From contig NC_087386.1 in the NCBI RefSeq assembly GCF_963675165.1, forward strand, positions 6,139,566 through 6,203,565: DNA of 64,000 nucleotides, in the 5' to 3' direction. This DNA comes from Halichondria panicea. Lineage: Eukaryota > Porifera > Demospongiae > Suberitida > Halichondriidae. Below the pieces are notes generated by a model that was not told the DNA's origin, made no database searches, and saw nothing but the letters and a program-made list of their open reading frames with translations. Made by a program: the position numbers and the translations under genes. Positions 60,639 to 64,000 of the stretch are shown here, piece by piece (within the stretch, counting starts at the first letter, position 1; each line of letters opens with the position of its first letter).

Positions 60639-62731
60639 ATGGAGGAGCCACCAGCAAAGAAAGTCCGGGTCCATTTCGGGAGCCTGGAAGAGCAAGAGAA
60701 GAAGCGACTAGCCGAAGAAGCTGTTACAAAAAGCGAAGAATCTGATGCAACCAATAAAATAATTTCAGCAGCCGTACGGGCTGGAATTGAGGCTGGCAAT
60801 ATCAATATCGACATTGCAGAAGGTGAGAACCTTGTAGTAACGTCGTTGAGACTAGCTACTCTAATTGCAGCCCATGCACTCACTTTACATTCATTTTTAT
60901 AAGGGGTAGAGAAAAATTCCTGTTGCATGTGGGTTTGAACTATGGACCTCCCACGCTGTTTGTCAATACCTTCACCATTAGTCCAATCGAAACCTGTACA
61001 CATGTTCGTCCAATTATAAATGCTGATGAAGCTTAGTGGATGTATTTCTCACTATAAAACTTGTGGAGCAGATAGTATGGAATGTGTTATTGTCATTAGT
61101 TGTTTGCATGTGTGAGCGTCCTTCCAGTGGAAATTAGACAGCTCACGGTTTCAAAAATTATGCTTCCGAAATCTCTTGATTGTGATTCCGCAGAGGAGGA
61201 CCCTGTGCCATTAATAGCAAAAGCCCTTTTGTAATGAAACTGCTCTGTATGCCAGCTTTTATAGCAAGTCCTCTTGTCATGTATTTGTGGTATTGAGCTA
61301 TGAATATCGTCACTTTGATATCACAGATGAAGCCATGGAAGTGGCCACCATGCCTGACACTCGGCATCACGAGTTGATCGCTGAGTTTGAGCGAAGGAAG
61401 CAGGTATCACTATTACTGTCTAGTTAGATAATTATATGGAATACCTGAATTCAAATGAAATGCTCCAACCTTATTGCGTTGTTATGCGTGGTATAATTAT
61501 AGCTCTTATAATAATATCTCACTGCAACTGTGAAAATGTTCACCACAATACTAATTGTTATTGTCAATCAACCTGCAATGAAGCGCTCAATTGTATTGCA
61601 TTGTAATAGTTGCCATGGTGGCTGTCACTCACTGTCATCGTTTCCTCTCACAGGTGAAGACTATCGTGGTGCCTACAGACGATGCCAAGGTCAAGGCCAT
61701 TCTACGAGAGTACAGAGAGCCTATCTGTAAGTACAACACATACCGTGTAACTCGAAAATTTGGCGGGTATTATAATTATTTGGCGAATGAGCCATTTGAA
61801 TCGACACAACGTTTTAATCTGGTGTTTCAGGCGTGGCTACTACAGCAATGACGTTGTGTCCACTGGAAAATCGACGGTTTTATTTGGCGATTTTCAGTAA
61901 AATTCGGCAAATTTAAACACCCACCAACTGTTATAGTTATACAGTATATATGTACGTAAATAACTGATGCATTTCCATGCCAACAGGTTTATTTGGCGAG
62001 GGCCCAGCGAACAGACGACTCCGACTGAGAGCCCTGCTCAGTGAGCACGGTGAAGGGGGTGTGATCAGAGAAGAGCCTCCCCCGCAACCCTCCGCCCCCG
62101 AACCAGGCTCCAACAAGGTGTGGTATCACGAGGGACCAGCAGAGCTGATGGCTGCACGATACGCTGTGGCTGAATACTCAGTGGCAAGGTGTGTGCTATT
62201 ACCCTCATAACAACGTATCATAATTATAACTAATTTCATGCAATCTCATCTCCTTGGAGTAAACCTCTTGATCTAGAGGAGGTCTGACAGAGAGGCGTGA
62301 TGCAGCTCAAGCCATTAGCCTCTGATTACACTCAGCAATAATTGACGGCATAGGCGTAGTATAGTATGGGCGGATAATTAGTGTTCAATAAAAGACAAAT
62401 TACTAGAATTGCACCGCACCTGTCGTACATCCTCTACTCTTGATCTAGATGATACATGTGCGTCCAATTAAGTTTACATACAATTGAATGCATGCTAACT
62501 GCCAGGCATCCAAGCCAACAAAAGCCACTTCTCTACACTATTGTCCAATTAAGTTTGCATACAATTGAATCCCTTTACTGCATGATAACGGCCAGGTCCC
62601 AAATAACCTAACCTCCAACAAAAGCCACTTCTCTACACTATATAGTCAAAACGAAATTTATGAGTGTTCCACTGTAACATACCCACACACACATACATGC
62701 CCACACACACACACATACGTCCACCCACACA

Positions 62732-62762
<31 letters not shown>

Positions 62763-63951
62763 TACACACACACACACACACACTACACACACACACACAC
62801 ACACACATATAGCATATACAGTACATTACACACACTGGGTACAGGGCTGAGCAGAGACTGAAAGCTGCTCGAGCTGAAGCTATAAAGCCAGGTCCAGAGA
62901 AGGCTGCCAAGAAAATGGAGCTGCACAAAGGACTTCGAGTGAGGCCATAATTATACAGACTGTTTGTTTAGGGTTAAGATTTAGGCTTTATTTATACTTT
63001 TAATAATAATTATCTCAGAATGGTAATTTTGGTGGCGGTTTTACTGTAGTTCTTACGGCACTGCCAGTGTTAGTTGTCGGTTGTGGAGCAAATTCTTACA
63101 CATTAATGGTATCTCTGCATATCTTCCTTTTGACAATTTAACAGTATCCGTTCTGTTTACAAATTTGTCTCACACAAATCACTCTAACACATTCCGTAAA
63201 ATTAAATGCATACGTACTGTGTTCATGACAATCTCCCATAGAAATTGGCCAACTCTTGCAGTCAGATTGGAGATGACCGACCTATTTCTTATTGTAACTT
63301 CTCACCGAACTCAAAACTACTGGCCACAGCTTCATGGTACAGAGATGTATAGTCCTCATGGTACAGAGATGTATATATTCATGGTACAGAGATGTATAGT
63401 CCTTCATGGTACAGAGATGTATAGTCCTCATGGTACAGAGATGTATAGTCCTCATGGTACAGAGATGTATAGTCCTTCATGGTACAGATCTAATACCTCC
63501 TCTCTTTATCCATGGTGTGAGATCAACCGCTTGTATGTACACATGCATACTAACGCAGACTCAGTGATTGGTGGCTTTTGCAACCCTCAATCTCACAAAT
63601 TTGCCTATTTTATAGCCTAAGAGGTGGTTATTTTGTCTAGGTGGTTGAGTACCAGTGTTGGCACGTCCCTGCAGACTGAATTGTACAGGGGAATGTATAA
63701 ATGTATTTCTGTACAAGTAACTACAGTCATAATTATTTCTATTACTGTCACTATTTTGATGGCTGCAGGAGTGGTCTCTGTAAGCTGTGGTCTGTACCGG
63801 ACTGTGAGCTGGTCCGTGTGTTGAGGGGGCATCAGGAACGAGCAGGGGCTATTGTATTTCACCCCCAGGCCACCATCTCCCTACCCCCCACAGCTCTGGC
63901 AATGGCCTCCTGTGCAGCAGATGGATCTGTGTGTCTATGGAACTTGGAGAG
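60639..63951 (+). CDS. PRPF4: U4/U6 snRNP protein PRPF4, 5' part (runs off window)
   Basis: Seven exons are visible (60639-60822, 61327-61403, 61654-61726, 61987-62188, 62845-62938, 63242-63336, 63769-63951) and join in frame. The N-terminus ([31 protein letters not shown]) and the splicing-factor motif ([47 protein letters not shown]) are typical of PRPF4/Prp4. Next come [19 protein letters not shown] and the first WD40 blades ([34 protein letters not shown]). PRPF4 binds PRPF3 and cyclophilin H in the U4/U6 di-snRNP and tri-snRNP. The remaining WD40 repeats lie beyond the window. Exon 6 is followed by a minisatellite repeating its donor, and exon 5 is preceded by a long (CA)n run. Confidence 0.9.
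60915..60997 (-). repeat. tRNA-like segment (possible SINE head) in PRPF4 intron 1
   Basis: On the minus strand a 'tggactaatggtgaagg' word (A-box-like) is followed about 30 bp later by 'gtccatagttcaaaccca' (B-box-like 'gttcaaacc'), spaced as in tRNA genes. Anticodon and acceptor stems do not pair convincingly, so a tRNA-derived repeat or pseudo-tRNA is more likely than a working tRNA. Confidence 0.4.
61752..61916. mobile_element. MITE in PRPF4 intron 3
   Basis: Second copy of the 53968-54121 family: 'tcgaaaatttggcgggtat' at the left, 'aattcggcaaattta' at the right, shared core 'ctactacagcaatgacgttg'. Confidence 0.7.
62277..62440. mobile_element. diverged MITE in PRPF4 intron 4
   Basis: Left 'aggaggtctgacagagag' then 'gatgcagctcaa', right 'attgcaccgcacctgtcgta' then 'catcctct'; same family as 5141-5282 but degraded. 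'cttgatctag' occurs on both sides and may include the target duplication. Confidence 0.6.
62690..62808 (+). repeat. (CA)n run before PRPF4 exon 5
   Basis: CA-rich stretch of about 120 bp with 'cactaca' interruptions, ending about 35 bp before the acceptor of exon 5. Confidence 0.9.
63331..63490 (+). repeat. ~24-bp minisatellite at PRPF4 exon 6 donor
   Basis: About seven units of 'tcatggtacagagatgtata' plus 'gtcc'. The first unit contains the exon end 'cttcatg' and donor 'gtacag'; every later unit repeats 'catggtacag'. Units vary slightly near their ends ('tatattca'). Confidence 0.9.
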
Positions 63952-64000
63952 GTTAGTTTTATCGTAAACACCATCACGAAGCTCAACACACAGTGTTTTA

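Noticed and set aside
60915..60997. Functional tRNA gene
   Set aside because: A- and B-box-like words are present but the acceptor and anticodon stems do not form, so only a tRNA-like repeat is reported.
63081..63620. 179-codon frame over PRPF4 exon 6 and the minisatellite
   Set aside because: It reads through the real exon in a different frame and through the repeat units; PRPF4 phase requires splicing at 63336.

Overview
The window is eukaryotic DNA, AT-rich, with many short spliced introns and dense small DNA transposons. Gene content (ATG16L1, PSMD5, PRPF4, INTS11, SYCE2 and Flower homologues, a HES/HEY-like bHLH factor, lineage-type 7TM receptors and a beta-helix receptor with a multi-pass membrane end) indicates an animal. 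The compact head-to-head layout and receptor types make an early-branching metazoan, most likely a demosponge, the best guess. Taxonomy is inference.

Region 1 (1-13.4 kb) and region 3 (29-37.5 kb) are one kind of territory: a tandem array of intronless 7TM receptor genes, all on the minus strand, each with the same recurring 5' and 3' flanks. Ten copies are visible: three intact (3604-4617, 8912-9940, 36463-37494), five frameshifted, truncated or interrupted, and two reduced to the cytoplasmic tail. Membrane segments 1-3, the loop between segments 5 and 6 and the tail are nearly invariant, while the N-terminus and the second and third extracellular loops vary. This resembles a chemoreceptor-like family evolving by birth and death.

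Region 2 (13.7-29 kb) is a rearranged duplicate. The last three exons of an Integrator subunit 11 (INTS11) gene and the 3' end of a bHLH gene occur at 16.06-17.19 kb and again at 38.4-41.9 kb. In the first copy the bHLH end is split by a 9.1-kb KDZ-family DNA transposon (17189-26313) with ~105-bp terminal inverted repeats. It carries an ~18-exon KDZ transposase on the minus strand and a convergent gene with thirty-residue tandem repeats and a CXXC zinc finger. Each gene has one small frameshift. The second copy preserves the empty target site. Directly after the element lie frameshifted middle exons of INTS11. These end exactly where the duplicated 3' exons begin, so part of the receptor array sits antisense in what was, or is, a giant INTS11 intron.

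Region 4 (38.4-64 kb) is orderly gene-dense sequence with strictly alternating strands: INTS11 3' end (+), bHLH (-), SYCE2-like (+), DCAF10-like WD40 (-), ATG16L1 (+), beta-helix membrane receptor (-), PSMD5 (+), Flower (-), PRPF4 (+, runs off the end). Head-to-head starts are 97-404 bp apart and facing ends about 220-310 bp apart. The spliced models given here close in frame: ATG16L1 589 aa, PSMD5 503 aa, beta-helix receptor 1517 aa, bHLH 494 aa, Flower 196 aa, SYCE2-like 133 aa. Two recurrent intron features stand out: sense-strand (CA)n runs abutting 3' splice sites, and minisatellites that include or abut the 5' splice site.

Several families of small terminal-inverted-repeat elements are dated or delimited by paralogous empty sites, including elements of 142, 237, 1102 and only 46 bp, all with 9-bp target duplications.
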